Below, piece after piece: positions 36,801-45,300 of a stretch of DNA of 64,000 nucleotides. Below the pieces are notes generated by a model that was given only the letters and a program-made list of their open reading frames with translations, was not told the origin of the DNA and did not search any database. The position numbers were made by a program, and so were the translations under genes. How positions within the stretch are numbered: position 1 is the stretch's first letter; every line of letters starts with the position of its first letter. The stretch spans positions 1 through 64,000 of the forward strand of contig JAFXUZ010000043.1 in the NCBI GenBank assembly GCA_017524725.1, in the 5' to 3' direction. The stretch comes from Clostridia bacterium. Lineage in GTDB: Bacteria > Bacillota > Clostridia > Christensenellales > Aristaeellaceae.

Positions 36801-39800
36801 ACACCAGGACCTGGTACGATACCGAAGGCATGCCCCTGTGTGCCAACGGGTATTATGCGACGATCGAAAGGCAGTACGATGAAAACGGCAGGATCATCCT
36901 TGAAAAGTATTACGGTGCGGACGGTCTGCCGGCAGCCGGCAAGGATGGATACAGCGGGATCATCCGCAGATATGACGAAAAAGGCCGCGCGGTCTATATC
37001 AGCTGGTTTGACGAAAACGGGATCCCCGGCTTTGCAGGCGACCTGTATGTCAGCAAGGAGCAGGATTACGACGAAAAAGGCAACATCACCGAATACCGCT
37101 ACCTTGACGGCGCGGGAAAACTGACGCCCTGCAAAAACGGCTATTCAGTTCTTCGCCGGAAATACAACGATAATAGTCTCGTGATCCTGGAGCAGTACTT
37201 TGGCTCCGATCTGGCTCCGTTCTCTGTTTCCAAAGGATACGCCGGAATTTCCAGGGAATATGACGCCATGGGCCGCACTGTCCGCACGACATACCTTAAC
37301 GCCGACGCATCGCCCGTAATGATCTCCGGCGGCTATGCCTCTGTAGAGACCGATTACACAGGCGATTCAAAACTGGTTTCCAGGAAGGTTTGGTACGACG
37401 CTTCCGGACAGCCGGTGCGCGCCAACGGTTATTACGCGGCAGTCGGCTACGAATACGACGGCCAGGGCCGCGTAGCCATGGAAAGCTATTACGACGAAAA
37501 CAACGACCTTACTCCCTGCAAGAAGGGGTATGCTCGGATCTATAACGAATACGATGCCCAGGACAGGCCCGTATTTACTGTCTGGTATGATATTGACGGG
37601 CAGCCCTTCAATCCTGAAGGGAACACCTACCCGGCCCAGGAAACGGAATATGATGAAAAAGGCAACGCGGTCTGCTATCGGTACATGACCGCAGGCCATG
37701 AACCGGTCGCCTGCGCAGCAGGCTACCAGGTCCTCCGACTTGCCTATGACGGCAATGGCAAAGTCACCGACGAACGGTATTTCGACCATTCAGGCATGCC
37801 GGTCATGACAAAGAACGGAGCCGGTCTGCACAGGGAATACAACGAATACGGCCGTGTGACGCTGATCCGGTATCTTGACGAGGAAGACGATCCCTTCATG
37901 CTGTCGGACGGGTACGCCGAAAAACATACGGAATATTCCGGTTCCACCGCCCTCGTCACCCGTGAAGCCTGGTATGACAATCATGGCTCCTTTGTCGCCC
38001 CCGACGGCTATTACGCCATCGTAGAACGCAGTTATGATGCTGAAGGCAGAGTCGCTAACGAAAAATACTACGGCACGGACACGAAGCCTGCCGCCTGCAA
38101 AGCCGGCTATGCCGTCGTTACCAGGGAATACGACGAAAACGGGAATGTTTCGCTTGAACAGTATTACGACCAGGCCGGCGGCCCATTCGTTACTGACAAG
38201 GGTTACAGCGGCATCCGCAGGGAATACAATGAATACAAACGGGCAACCTGGGTCTGCTATCTTGACAGCAATGCACAGCCCGTTGTAATCAGCGCAGGCT
38301 ATGCTTCGGTGCGCACTGAATACTTGGGCAAAACGAAGTACGCTGTAAAGCAGTCCTGGTTCGGCGCGGACGGGGAACCCGTAAGCCCCAACGGTTACTA
38401 CGCTGCTGTAGAGAAGACCTACGACGAAAACTATAAAGTCACTTCCGAACGATACTACGGTGTCGACGGCAACCTTACCCTGTGCAAGAACAAATATGCC
38501 GGCATCGACCGCAGGTACAACGACAAGGAACAGGTCATCTATGAAAAGTGGTACGATGCTTCCGGCAATCCGTTCAATCCGAGCGGCAATACCTTCGTCG
38601 CCCAGGAGATCTCCTATAACGAGGACGGCAGGGCTTCGGAATACCGCTACCTGGATGAAAACGACCGGCCTGTCAAATGCAGCGCCGGATACGAGGCTCA
38701 GGGCCGTATCTACGACGAAAAGGGCAATGTCGCCGAATATACCTACCTTGACGCGAACGGAGTCCTTACCCCATGCGCTTCTGGTTACGCATATCTCCGT
38801 CGTGAGTATGACGACAGCAAAAATGTCATCCTCGAAACCTATTTCGGCACCGACGGGCAGCCGTATGAAATGTCTAAGGGGTACTGCGGGATCCGCAGGG
38901 AATACAATGAATTCAAACGGGTAATCTTTACATGCTTCCTTGACGCTGAAGGCAGGCCTGTCCTGACCAAAGACGGTTATGCCTCTGAGCGCTCCGAATA
39001 CCTGGGCAATACGAAATACGCGACCAAACAGGCCTGGTTCGGCGCGGACGGGGAACCTGTGAGCCCCAACGGATATTATGTCCGCATTGAGAAGGGCTAC
39101 GACGAGAATTACAAGGTCACATCAGAACGGTACTACGGCGCTGACGGTCAGCTTGCTCTCAGTAAGAACAAATATGCCGGCATCGACCGCAGGTACAACG
39201 ATAAGGGGCAAGTCGTCTATGAAAAGTGGTACGATGCTTTAGGCAATCCCTTCAATCCTAGCGGCAATACCTTCGCCGCCCAGGAGATCTCCTATAACGA
39301 GGACGGCAAGGCTTCGGAATACCGCTACCTGGATGAAAACGACCAGCCTGTCAAATGCAGCGACGGGTACGAAGTCCAGGGCCGCACTTATGATGAAAAA
39401 GGCAATGTCGCCGAATACGCCTACCGCGACGTTTCCGGCGCTCCGGTCCCCTGCATATCAGGCTACTCATTCCTGCGCCGTGAATATGACGACAGCAAAA
39501 ACGTCGTCCTGGAAACCTATTTCAGCACTGACGGGCTGCCGTATGAAATGCCGAAAGGTTATTGCGGGATCCGCAGGGAATATAACGAAAGCAAACAGGC
39601 GACATACACCTGTTACCTTGGCGCGGATGGGACACCCGTGGTGACCGAAGACGGCTATGCTTCTGTACGCACCGATTACCTGGGCAAAACGAAGTACGCT
39701 TTAAGGCAGGCCTGGTTCGGCGCTGAAGGTGAACCCGTGATCCCCAACGGATATTACGCTGCCGTGGAGAAGACATACGACGAAAACAACAAGGTCATAA

Positions 39801-41110
39801 CCGAACGGTACTACGGCGTCGACGGCAGCCTGACCCTGTGCAAGAACAAATATGCCGGCATCGACAGGCGGTACAATGACAAAGGGCAGGTCGTCTTTGA
39901 AAAGTGGTACGATGCCTCAGGCAATCCCTTCAATCCAAGCGGCAATACCTTCGCCGCCCAGGAGATCTCCTATAACGAGGACGGCAAGGCTTCTGAATAC
40001 CGCTATCTGGATGAAAACGACCGGCCCGTCAAATGCAGCGCAGGGTACGAGGTCCAGGGGCGTACCTACGACGAAAAGGGCAATGTCGCTGAGTACGCTT
40101 ACCGTGACGTTTCCGGCGCTCCGACCCCATGCGATTCGGGATACGCTTATCTCCGCCGCGAATACGACGACAGTAAAAACATCATCCTCGAAACCTATTT
40201 CGGCACTGACGGACTGCCGTATGAGATGCCTAAGGGCTACTTCGGCATCCGCAGGGACTACAACGAGAACAAGCGGGCGACATACACCTGCTACCTTGAC
40301 TCGGATGGGAAACCCGTGGTGACCAAAGACGGTTATGCGTCTGTCCGCACCGAATATCTTGGCAATACTAAGTATGCTACCATGGAGGCCTGGTTCGGCG
40401 CGGACGGGGAACCTGTGAGCCCCAACGGATACTATGTCCGCATTGTGAAGGGCTACGACGACAATTACAAAGTCACATCAGAACGTTACTACGGCGCTGA
40501 CGGTCAGCTTGCTCTCTGCAAGAACAAATATGCCGGTATCGACCGCAGGTACAACGATAAGGGGCAGGTCGTCTACGAAAAATGGTACGACACTGACGGT
40601 GTGCCTTTCAGCCCCACCGGAAACACCTTTGTCGCCCAGGAGATCGCATACAACAACGAAGGCAAGGTCTCGGAATACCGCTACCTTGACGAAAACGACC
40701 ATCCGCTGAAATGCTCCGCGGGCTATGAAATTCAGGGACGCATCTATGACAGTTACGGCAACGTCAGCGAGTTCGCCTACCGGGATGCCGACGGAAACCC
40801 GGTGATGTGTGCTTCCGGATACGCTTACCAGTATCGCGAGTACGACGCACAGAAGCATATCGTGCGCCAGGCTTACTTTGACACGGAGCATGCCCCTATC
40901 GATCTTAAAAACGGATATGCCGGTTATACCCAGACCTTTACCGAAAGCGGCAAGGTACATGTAATCACTTATTTCAATGCAAATGGCGAAACCACGGAGA
41001 TCAAGGGCGGTTATTCGAAAGCAGAATATATCTACAGCAGCGAAGACGTTCTCCTCAAAGTCGTTTATACAAACCTTGCAGGCGAAACCGTCAAGGAAGA
41101 AAATAAGTGA
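33881..41110 (+). CDS. giant secreted protein of about 74 tandem 32-residue repeats
   Basis: The 2409-residue protein has a signal peptide (about residues 1-24, ANAEV cleavage) and then almost nothing but repeats of about 32 residues. The consensus is GYA-x5-YD-x2-G-x-V-x4-YYG-x-DG-x-PV. The pattern recalls YD/RHS, MORN and YwqK-like beta-hairpin repeats, but period and consensus differ. There is no visible catalytic domain, cell-wall anchor (LPxTG), dockerin or C-terminal membrane segment; it ends with a short charged tail. It may be a long, tyrosine-rich, beta-structured extracellular fibre or adhesin. About 74 units is estimated from length. A GAGGAGATCCCGGAT leader precedes the ATG. Confidence 0.85.
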   Translation: MKKTHAALLALLMMLFLAFSANAEVSEWLQADYQYTSAGKIESVRYLNRNGDLTIADDLGYAQAIYTYKAGRLLQYEYQDDKGTPVDSVSGFCRCVYSYEGKRVVSQAYYTAEGAPAVGPEGFFEEKTAYREGNISSITHYGTNGQLVSSDSLYAKYEAVYKADAKDSLHLVSEQYTSADGSLFAGDRVWAKAVYQYSDNFKYKTLTGYYGPDGKPVVNPSVGYASCVYDVNQDSVQRIAYFDADGRAMDGPEGWSACSYTYGGSKETRKYTCADGSPFVNKKGYSMITQVKNGSRVTEEYYYDGDGKPVFTSDGYAGWKRTYASGGKVGMQVYLGKDGNPMNVPSLGYAQFNRTYSGGLLTEEMYYDASHREVECADGYHKVIYTYDENKDLAEEWYYGLNNSLTPCSGGYAGKAYEYDFSGRTTKVIYYSTNKSIQAASDEALGASEVRTTYAGGKEATVSYYLKGKAALNSDGYFRRESVYDKNGHLTSRSWYGTDDTLIDTSKGYARVEYGYDPQGRQISVRYYNADMALMTPKQTEYAYTETRYGVDKTIYTLYYFGYDGQPMTLKKGYASLFRVVDDKNRVIEERYYGIDGEPVTVGGYHLIRQEYGPNGKVSSVRYFNTDGTPAVVNNGSSGLNYNYDEDGRVSVIRYLDGNGAPIAIREGYATLTREYDDNGNITSERYYDTQGKPVNRTKGYARIDQVYDGEKRPVFTTWYQPDGLPGLEGETYCSAARIYGKGDQVVDIVYFDENSQRVLCKAGYAELRNQYDPESGETVRWEWYGADGSPVAYDGYRAAMTREYDDKGNVKLESYFGTDGAPVLGEKGWASIYREYNESGKPILTVWYGTDGKPANPSGNTYCALRQTYDERGNCTEYRYEDGNGRPVKAEEGYAVMQRIYDDNRKVTSESYFDENALPLLNAKGYARITREYDGKGNITEERYYGTNGKMILASSGYAMVRTEYDAASGLMNTRTWYDTEGMPLCANGYYATIERQYDENGRIILEKYYGADGLPAAGKDGYSGIIRRYDEKGRAVYISWFDENGIPGFAGDLYVSKEQDYDEKGNITEYRYLDGAGKLTPCKNGYSVLRRKYNDNSLVILEQYFGSDLAPFSVSKGYAGISREYDAMGRTVRTTYLNADASPVMISGGYASVETDYTGDSKLVSRKVWYDASGQPVRANGYYAAVGYEYDGQGRVAMESYYDENNDLTPCKKGYARIYNEYDAQDRPVFTVWYDIDGQPFNPEGNTYPAQETEYDEKGNAVCYRYMTAGHEPVACAAGYQVLRLAYDGNGKVTDERYFDHSGMPVMTKNGAGLHREYNEYGRVTLIRYLDEEDDPFMLSDGYAEKHTEYSGSTALVTREAWYDNHGSFVAPDGYYAIVERSYDAEGRVANEKYYGTDTKPAACKAGYAVVTREYDENGNVSLEQYYDQAGGPFVTDKGYSGIRREYNEYKRATWVCYLDSNAQPVVISAGYASVRTEYLGKTKYAVKQSWFGADGEPVSPNGYYAAVEKTYDENYKVTSERYYGVDGNLTLCKNKYAGIDRRYNDKEQVIYEKWYDASGNPFNPSGNTFVAQEISYNEDGRASEYRYLDENDRPVKCSAGYEAQGRIYDEKGNVAEYTYLDANGVLTPCASGYAYLRREYDDSKNVILETYFGTDGQPYEMSKGYCGIRREYNEFKRVIFTCFLDAEGRPVLTKDGYASERSEYLGNTKYATKQAWFGADGEPVSPNGYYVRIEKGYDENYKVTSERYYGADGQLALSKNKYAGIDRRYNDKGQVVYEKWYDALGNPFNPSGNTFAAQEISYNEDGKASEYRYLDENDQPVKCSDGYEVQGRTYDEKGNVAEYAYRDVSGAPVPCISGYSFLRREYDDSKNVVLETYFSTDGLPYEMPKGYCGIRREYNESKQATYTCYLGADGTPVVTEDGYASVRTDYLGKTKYALRQAWFGAEGEPVIPNGYYAAVEKTYDENNKVITERYYGVDGSLTLCKNKYAGIDRRYNDKGQVVFEKWYDASGNPFNPSGNTFAAQEISYNEDGKASEYRYLDENDRPVKCSAGYEVQGRTYDEKGNVAEYAYRDVSGAPTPCDSGYAYLRREYDDSKNIILETYFGTDGLPYEMPKGYFGIRRDYNENKRATYTCYLDSDGKPVVTKDGYASVRTEYLGNTKYATMEAWFGADGEPVSPNGYYVRIVKGYDDNYKVTSERYYGADGQLALCKNKYAGIDRRYNDKGQVVYEKWYDTDGVPFSPTGNTFVAQEIAYNNEGKVSEYRYLDENDHPLKCSAGYEIQGRIYDSYGNVSEFAYRDADGNPVMCASGYAYQYREYDAQKHIVRQAYFDTEHAPIDLKNGYAGYTQTFTESGKVHVITYFNANGETTEIKGGYSKAEYIYSSEDVLLKVVYTNLAGETVKEENK
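38297..41008 (+). repeat. 678-bp tandem duplications inside the giant gene
   Basis: The block starting with the GYAS(V/E)R motif occurs at 38297, 38975, 39653 and 40331, exactly 678 bases (226 residues, seven 32-residue units) apart. Equivalent positions, such as aaatatgccgg at 38492 and 39170, are identical. The fourth copy decays toward the C-terminus. The copies are far more alike than the units upstream of 38200, so they arose by recent in-frame duplication. Short-read assemblies could miscount them. Confidence 0.9.
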
Positions 41111-41123
41111 TCTCATCCATACC

Positions 41124-41153
41124 GGGCCTGATCTTATGATCAGGCCCATTGTT
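41124..41153 (+). terminator. terminator of the giant repeat gene
   Basis: A 10-bp stem (gggcctgatc / gatcaggccc) with loop ttat is followed by attgttt. It lies 14 bases after the stop codon. Confidence 0.78.
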
Positions 41154-41165
41154 TGCCTTAAATGA

Positions 41166-41184
41166 CCAAATTTGTCGAATTTGG
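41166..41184. promoter_or_regulatory. palindrome ahead of the sugar kinase promoter
   Basis: CCAAATTTGTCGAATTTGG has perfect 7-base arms around a 5-base centre. It ends 12 bases upstream of the -35 box at 41196, a position suited to a regulator. The binding protein is unknown. Confidence 0.45.
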
Positions 41185-41195
41185 CAGATTTAGCA

Positions 41196-41224
41196 TTGAA
41201 TTGCACCGGTTTTCATGTTATTAT
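41196..41224 (+). promoter_or_regulatory. promoter of the sugar kinase gene
   Basis: TTGAAT at 41196-41201 and TATTAT at 41219-41224 are spaced by 17 bases. The predicted start is about 45 bases before the ATG at 41276. Confidence 0.65.
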
Positions 41225-41275
41225 ATCCATGTTCCAAGAAAATATTCGGTCATTCGATCAAGGAGGAAAAAGCCC

Positions 41276-42373
41276 ATGGATATGAATCTGCGCCCCGCAA
41301 ATGAATGCAAGTTTGACGCCGTCAGCCTTGGCGAAATCATGCTCCGCCTGGATCCCGGCGAAGGCCGTATCCGCACTGCCCGTTCCTTCCGTGCCTGGGA
41401 AGGCGGCGGTGAATACAACGTGATCCGCGGCCTGCGCAAATGCTTCGGACTCAGGACAGCCGTAATCACCGCTTTCGCTGAAAACGAAGTCGGCTACCTG
41501 ATGGAAGACTTCATTATGCAGGGCGGCGTTGACACTTCGCTGATCAAATGGATGAAGACCGACGGCATCGGCCGCATCTGCCGCAATGGCCTCAATTTCA
41601 CCGAACGCGGCTTTGGCATCCGCGGTGCCGTAGGATGCTCCGACCGGGCGAACACCGCTATTTCCAAATGTCGTCCCGAGGATTTCGATTTTGACTACAT
41701 CTTCGGCACACTTGGCGTTCGCTGGCTGCATACCGGTGGTATCTACGCCGCTCTTTCCGAGGAAGCATCGGAGACCGCTATCGCCGCCATCAAGACTGCC
41801 AAGAAATACGGCACCGTGGTCTCATATGACCTCAACTACCGGCCCTCCATGTGGAGTGCCATCGGCGGCCAGAAGAAGGCTCAGGAAGTCAACCGTGAGA
41901 TCGCCAGGTATGTGGACGTTATGATCGGCAATGAAGAAGACTTTACCGCCTGTCTCGGTTTCCAGATCGAAGGCAACGACGCCAATCTTAAAGAACTGAA
42001 TATCGAAGGCTACAAGAAGATGATCAACGAAGCGGCCAAGACCTATCCCAACTTCAAAGTCGTCGCCACCACACTGCGTACCGTTAAAACCGCTACTGTA
42101 AATGACTGGAAAGCACTCTGCTGGGCTGACGGTGAGATCTATCTTTCCAAGGCCTATGACGGGCTTGAGATCATGGATCGCGTCGGCGGCGGCGATTCCT
42201 TCGCTTCCGGCCTTGTTTACGGCCTGATCTCCACCGGTGATCCCGAGAAGGCGGTCAATTATGGTGCCGCACACGGAGCCCTTGCCATGACTACCCCCGG
42301 TGATACCTCCATGGCCCATAAGAATGAGGTCGAAGCCATCATGGGAGGCGCCGGCGCCCGCGTCAAGAGATAA
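41276..42373 (+). CDS. kdgK: PfkB-family sugar kinase, likely 2-keto-3-deoxygluconate kinase
   Basis: From ATG 41276 (AAGGAGG nine bases upstream) the protein has 365 residues. It is a ribokinase-family fold with the N-terminal substrate signature GGGEYNVIRGL and the C-terminal catalytic DRVGGGDSFASGL containing the base aspartate. The overall length and the RWLHTGGIYAALS region resemble KDG kinases, which phosphorylate KDG from pectin and alginate breakdown. The window contains a GH105 locus that would yield uronates, which fits. The substrate assignment is inference. Confidence 0.8.
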   Translation: MDMNLRPANECKFDAVSLGEIMLRLDPGEGRIRTARSFRAWEGGGEYNVIRGLRKCFGLRTAVITAFAENEVGYLMEDFIMQGGVDTSLIKWMKTDGIGRICRNGLNFTERGFGIRGAVGCSDRANTAISKCRPEDFDFDYIFGTLGVRWLHTGGIYAALSEEASETAIAAIKTAKKYGTVVSYDLNYRPSMWSAIGGQKKAQEVNREIARYVDVMIGNEEDFTACLGFQIEGNDANLKELNIEGYKKMINEAAKTYPNFKVVATTLRTVKTATVNDWKALCWADGEIYLSKAYDGLEIMDRVGGGDSFASGLVYGLISTGDPEKAVNYGAAHGALAMTTPGDTSMAHKNEVEAIMGGAGARVKR

Positions 42374-42395
42374 CAATCCTTCCCCGTGTCTGTTC

Positions 42396-42425
42396 GGGCA
42401 CTGTCCTTACGGCAGTGCCCTTTTT
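42396..42425 (+). terminator. terminator of the sugar kinase gene
   Basis: A stem of gggcactg / cagtgccc with a 9-base loop is followed by five T residues. It is 23 bases after the stop codon and ahead of the amidohydrolase gene. Confidence 0.88.
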
Positions 42426-42505
42426 CGGGTTCGTCGGTGTCCAAACGAACACCCCATGACGAAAGATCTTACATCAAATGGCTAACAGAGGGGAGAGAAC
42501 ACTTT

Positions 42506-43663
42506 ATGTTATTAATCAGAAACGGGTTTGTAAAGACCGTTTCCCACGGCGACATCCCCGGAGGCAGTGTTCTTGTTGATAACGGCAGTATCGCCGCTGT
42601 TGGCAGGGACCTTTCGGTGCCTGACGGTTGTACGGTTTTTGACGCTCAGGGAGGTTATATTACCCCAGGGCTTATCGACGCCCACACCCATATAGGCTTG
42701 GATGAAAGCGCCGTACGCTGGGAAGGCGCTGATTACAACGAGACCAGTGCCCCTGTGACCCCGCAAATGCGCGGGATCGACGGCCTGAACCCAATGGATC
42801 CGGCATTCTCGGAAGCACGGCACGGCGGCGTTACCACTGCTGTAACAGGCCCCGGATCTGCCAATGTGATCGGAGGCACTTTCCTCGCGGTCAAACTCTT
42901 CGGAGACCAGGTAGACGGCATGATCCTGAAGGATCCGGTGGCGATGAAGGTCGCTTTCGGTGAGAATCCCAAGGGCTGTTACGGGCAGAACGGGCGAAAG
43001 GAACCGGTGACCCGCATGGCCATAGCCGCCCTGCTCAGGGAAACCCTTTGGAAAACCAGGAATTACGCACGGGAGATCGAAAGATCGGAAAAAGAAGATG
43101 ACGGAAAGCGACCGTATGATTTTGGACTTGAAGCGATGCTCCCCGTCATCCGCAGGGAGATCCCTCTCAAAGCCCATGCACATCGGGCCGACGATATCCT
43201 GACAGTCCTGAGGATCGCAAAAGAATTCAACGTGGACGTGACCCTGGATCATTGCACCGAAGGGCATCTGATCGTAGATACGCTGATCAAAGCAGAGCGG
43301 CCGGTACTGGTCGGCCCGACCCTTGGCGGGAAGAGTAAATTCGAACTGAAGAACAAATCCTTTGAGACTGCCGGTATCCTTGCAAAAGCAGGGCTCACTG
43401 TATGCATCATTACCGACGCGCCGGTCATCCCGCTGGAACACCTCGCCCTCGCTGCCGGATTGGCCGTCCGTGCGGGTATGGATGAGGAAGACGCTTGGAA
43501 AGCCATTACCCTGAACCCTGCCAGGGTGGCAGGTATCGACACCCGTGTAGGTTCCCTGGACATTGGGAAGGATGCCGATATCGCCGTCTTTTCCTCCGAT
43601 CCTCTCAGAGATATCCAGGCCCGCGCTATCCAGGTATTCATAAACGGCAGGCCCACGCTGTGA
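42506..43663 (+). CDS. imidazolonepropionase-like metal-dependent amidohydrolase
   Basis: From ATG 42506 (GGGGAG ten bases upstream) the protein has 385 residues. It shows the composite domain of the amidohydrolase superfamily with metal ligands HTHIG (residues about 60-64), KAHAHRADDI, LDHCTEGHL and the aspartate in IITDAPVI. The C-terminal NPARVAGIDTRVGSLDIGKDADI closes the beta sandwich. No signal peptide is seen. Substrate is unknown; cyclic amides and dipeptide-like compounds are typical for relatives. Confidence 0.87.
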   Translation: MLLIRNGFVKTVSHGDIPGGSVLVDNGSIAAVGRDLSVPDGCTVFDAQGGYITPGLIDAHTHIGLDESAVRWEGADYNETSAPVTPQMRGIDGLNPMDPAFSEARHGGVTTAVTGPGSANVIGGTFLAVKLFGDQVDGMILKDPVAMKVAFGENPKGCYGQNGRKEPVTRMAIAALLRETLWKTRNYAREIERSEKEDDGKRPYDFGLEAMLPVIRREIPLKAHAHRADDILTVLRIAKEFNVDVTLDHCTEGHLIVDTLIKAERPVLVGPTLGGKSKFELKNKSFETAGILAKAGLTVCIITDAPVIPLEHLALAAGLAVRAGMDEEDAWKAITLNPARVAGIDTRVGSLDIGKDADIAVFSSDPLRDIQARAIQVFINGRPTL

Positions 43664-43705
43664 CCTTATACCGGCGGGCTTATATATCGCAAAGGTGTAA
43701 AAAAC

Positions 43706-43740
43706 GCGTCCCGGAACAAGATGCCGGGACGCTGCTTTTT
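43706..43740 (+). terminator. terminator of the amidohydrolase gene
   Basis: Stem gcgtcccgg / ccgggacgc with a 9-base loop, then tgcttttt. It lies between the amidohydrolase gene and the convergent recombinase gene. Confidence 0.85.
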
Positions 43741-43744
43741 CTCT

Positions 43745-44854
43745 TTATTTATGCTTTGGATCCACCCAACTGACCCGCATCGCGGCAGCGCGGCGCTTAT
43801 CCTCGTCTGCGGCGGCATAATGCTTCCTGGTGGTGTTCACATTGGAATGGCCCAGCGAAGTGGCCACCAGATAAATATCCCCGGTTTCGCGGTAAAGGTT
43901 GGTACCGAATGTGGAACGCAGTTTATGCGGGCTGAGCCTTTCCTTCAGCGGAGCCGCGGCTGTAGCGTATTTTTTTACCAGGTCCTGCAGCGCCCGGGTA
44001 CTGATGCGTTTTTTTTGCAGTGAAAGGAAAAGGGCGTTTTCATGTCCTTCTGCGGGCTGGATCGTGTTTCTTTGAGCAAGGTAGTCCTCAAGCGCTTCCT
44101 TCACGCCGTCGTTGAAATAAAGGATCACCCGGTTCCCACCCTTGCGCGTGACGGCAAAGGCGCTGTTGTCCAAATCCACATCGTCCAAATCCATACCGAT
44201 CAGTTCACTGGCGCGGATCCCGGTGCCCACCAGCAGACACAGAATGGCCAGATCCCTGACCCTGGTGTTTTCCGCATATTTCTTCTGTCTTTTGCCCAGG
44301 CCCTCGCCGGTTTCGGCCGACTCCAGCATACGGGCTACCTCGTATTTGTCCAGGTAAATGATCGGCTTTTCATGTAGTTTGGGCATTGTAAGCTTTTCGG
44401 TCACATTTTCAGGGATAATCTCATGGATATACAGGTATTTGAAAAAAGACCTGACGGCCGACAGCTTGCGGGCGATGGCGGCCTCATCGTTCATCGTCAG
44501 CCGCACGTCGTCGCTGTTCTCGTCAAACAGTGCATTTCCGCTGTAATCAGGCCGTACATACTGCCTTAAATAGTCCTGGTAGCGTTCCAGATCCCTCAAT
44601 GTGATGCGTGCAAGATCCTCCGAGGTAAAAGAACCGGGCTCAAGGGACGCAAAAGCAGGTTCCTCCAGAATCAGAAAATAAAAAAAAGTCCTGAGGTCGT
44701 GCACGTACGCAAGTCTTGTAAGCACCGACGTCGTTGATGAAACAGAAAGGATATAATCACCGCACAGAGGGGGGAGGGATCGCAGTACTTCCCGGATCTG
44801 CGCGGTCGCTTTTTGCTTTTTCATTTGATGATAATCCGTTTTTTTCCCAGCCAT
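43745..44854 (-). CDS. XerC/XerD-like tyrosine recombinase
   Basis: From ATG 44854 (GGAGG seven bases upstream) the protein has 369 residues. The core-binding domain is followed by a catalytic domain with arginine in GTGIRASELIGM, SPHKLRSTFGTNL, GHSNVNTTRKHYA and the final tyrosine in KHYAAAD. All appear intact. It resembles the Xer group that resolves chromosome dimers, but single-copy XerC-like proteins also serve as phage or cassette integrases. It lies divergently next to a tRNA gene. No element boundary is evident. Confidence 0.88.
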   Translation of the reverse strand: MAGKKTDYHQMKKQKATAQIREVLRSLPPLCGDYILSVSSTTSVLTRLAYVHDLRTFFYFLILEEPAFASLEPGSFTSEDLARITLRDLERYQDYLRQYVRPDYSGNALFDENSDDVRLTMNDEAAIARKLSAVRSFFKYLYIHEIIPENVTEKLTMPKLHEKPIIYLDKYEVARMLESAETGEGLGKRQKKYAENTRVRDLAILCLLVGTGIRASELIGMDLDDVDLDNSAFAVTRKGGNRVILYFNDGVKEALEDYLAQRNTIQPAEGHENALFLSLQKKRISTRALQDLVKKYATAAAPLKERLSPHKLRSTFGTNLYRETGDIYLVATSLGHSNVNTTRKHYAAADEDKRRAAAMRVSWVDPKHK

Positions 44855-44969
44855 GGCTATTCCTCCGATAAAAGTATATGCCGATAAGGCACGCCTTGTC
44901 AAGGAACGCGATGAGTAATAACCAAGGAGAGAAAAGGTGTGCTGCTTCGTGTTTTTTTCCTGTTTTGCC

Positions 44970-44998
44970 TTTACAAATATGATGCGCTGTGGTATAAT
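44970..44998 (+). promoter_or_regulatory. promoter of the tRNA-Ala gene
   Basis: TTTACA at 44970-44975 and TATAAT at 44993-44998 have a 17-base spacer. The tRNA starts 12 bases after the -10 box. Confidence 0.85.
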
Positions 44999-45009
44999 AT
45001 TTTTTGTGA

Positions 45010-45082
45010 GGGGCATTAGCGCAGCTGGTAGCGCGCCACAATGGCATTGTGGAGGCCATCGGTTCGACTCCGATATGCTCCA
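45010..45082 (+). tRNA. tRNA-Ala (anticodon GGC)
   Basis: The cloverleaf is complete: acceptor GGGGCAT / ATGCTCC (45010-45016, 45075-45081), anticodon stem CCACA / TGTGG with loop ATGGCAT, and T stem ATCGG / CCGAT. The G3-U70 pair, the classic alanine identity element, is present. The discriminator is A and the CCA end is not encoded. Confidence 0.95.
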
Positions 45083-45091
45083 CTCAAAGGA

Positions 45092-45116
45092 CCTCGTCTT
45101 ATGACGAGGTTTTTTG
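45092..45116 (+). terminator. terminator of the tRNA-Ala gene
   Basis: Stem cctcgtc / gacgagg with loop ttat, followed by seven T residues. Confidence 0.92.
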
Positions 45117-45161
45117 TATATAACATACCATTTGTCCAAAATAGCTCATCCACACCGCAGG

Positions 45162-45190
45162 TTGACAAAACGGCATTCGAGTATTATAAA
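45162..45190 (+). promoter_or_regulatory. promoter of the GH16 gene
   Basis: TTGACA at 45162-45167 and TATAAA at 45185-45190 are spaced by 17 bases. The predicted leader is about 100 bases. Confidence 0.75.
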
Positions 45191-45300
45191 TGTAATAGAA
45201 AACTTCAGCTGCAGCCTGCCAAAACATACGACCGATCAAGAGCTCATTTCCGGCGTAAGGATATGTCGGGCGAAAACCACACATGAAACGGGGGAGAAAA

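Noticed and set aside
33881-41110. Regular short repeats that could suggest a CRISPR array or satellite DNA
   Set aside because: The repeats keep one open frame over 7.2 kb, have a 96-base (32-residue) unit and vary at third codon positions. There are no identical short repeats with unique spacers.
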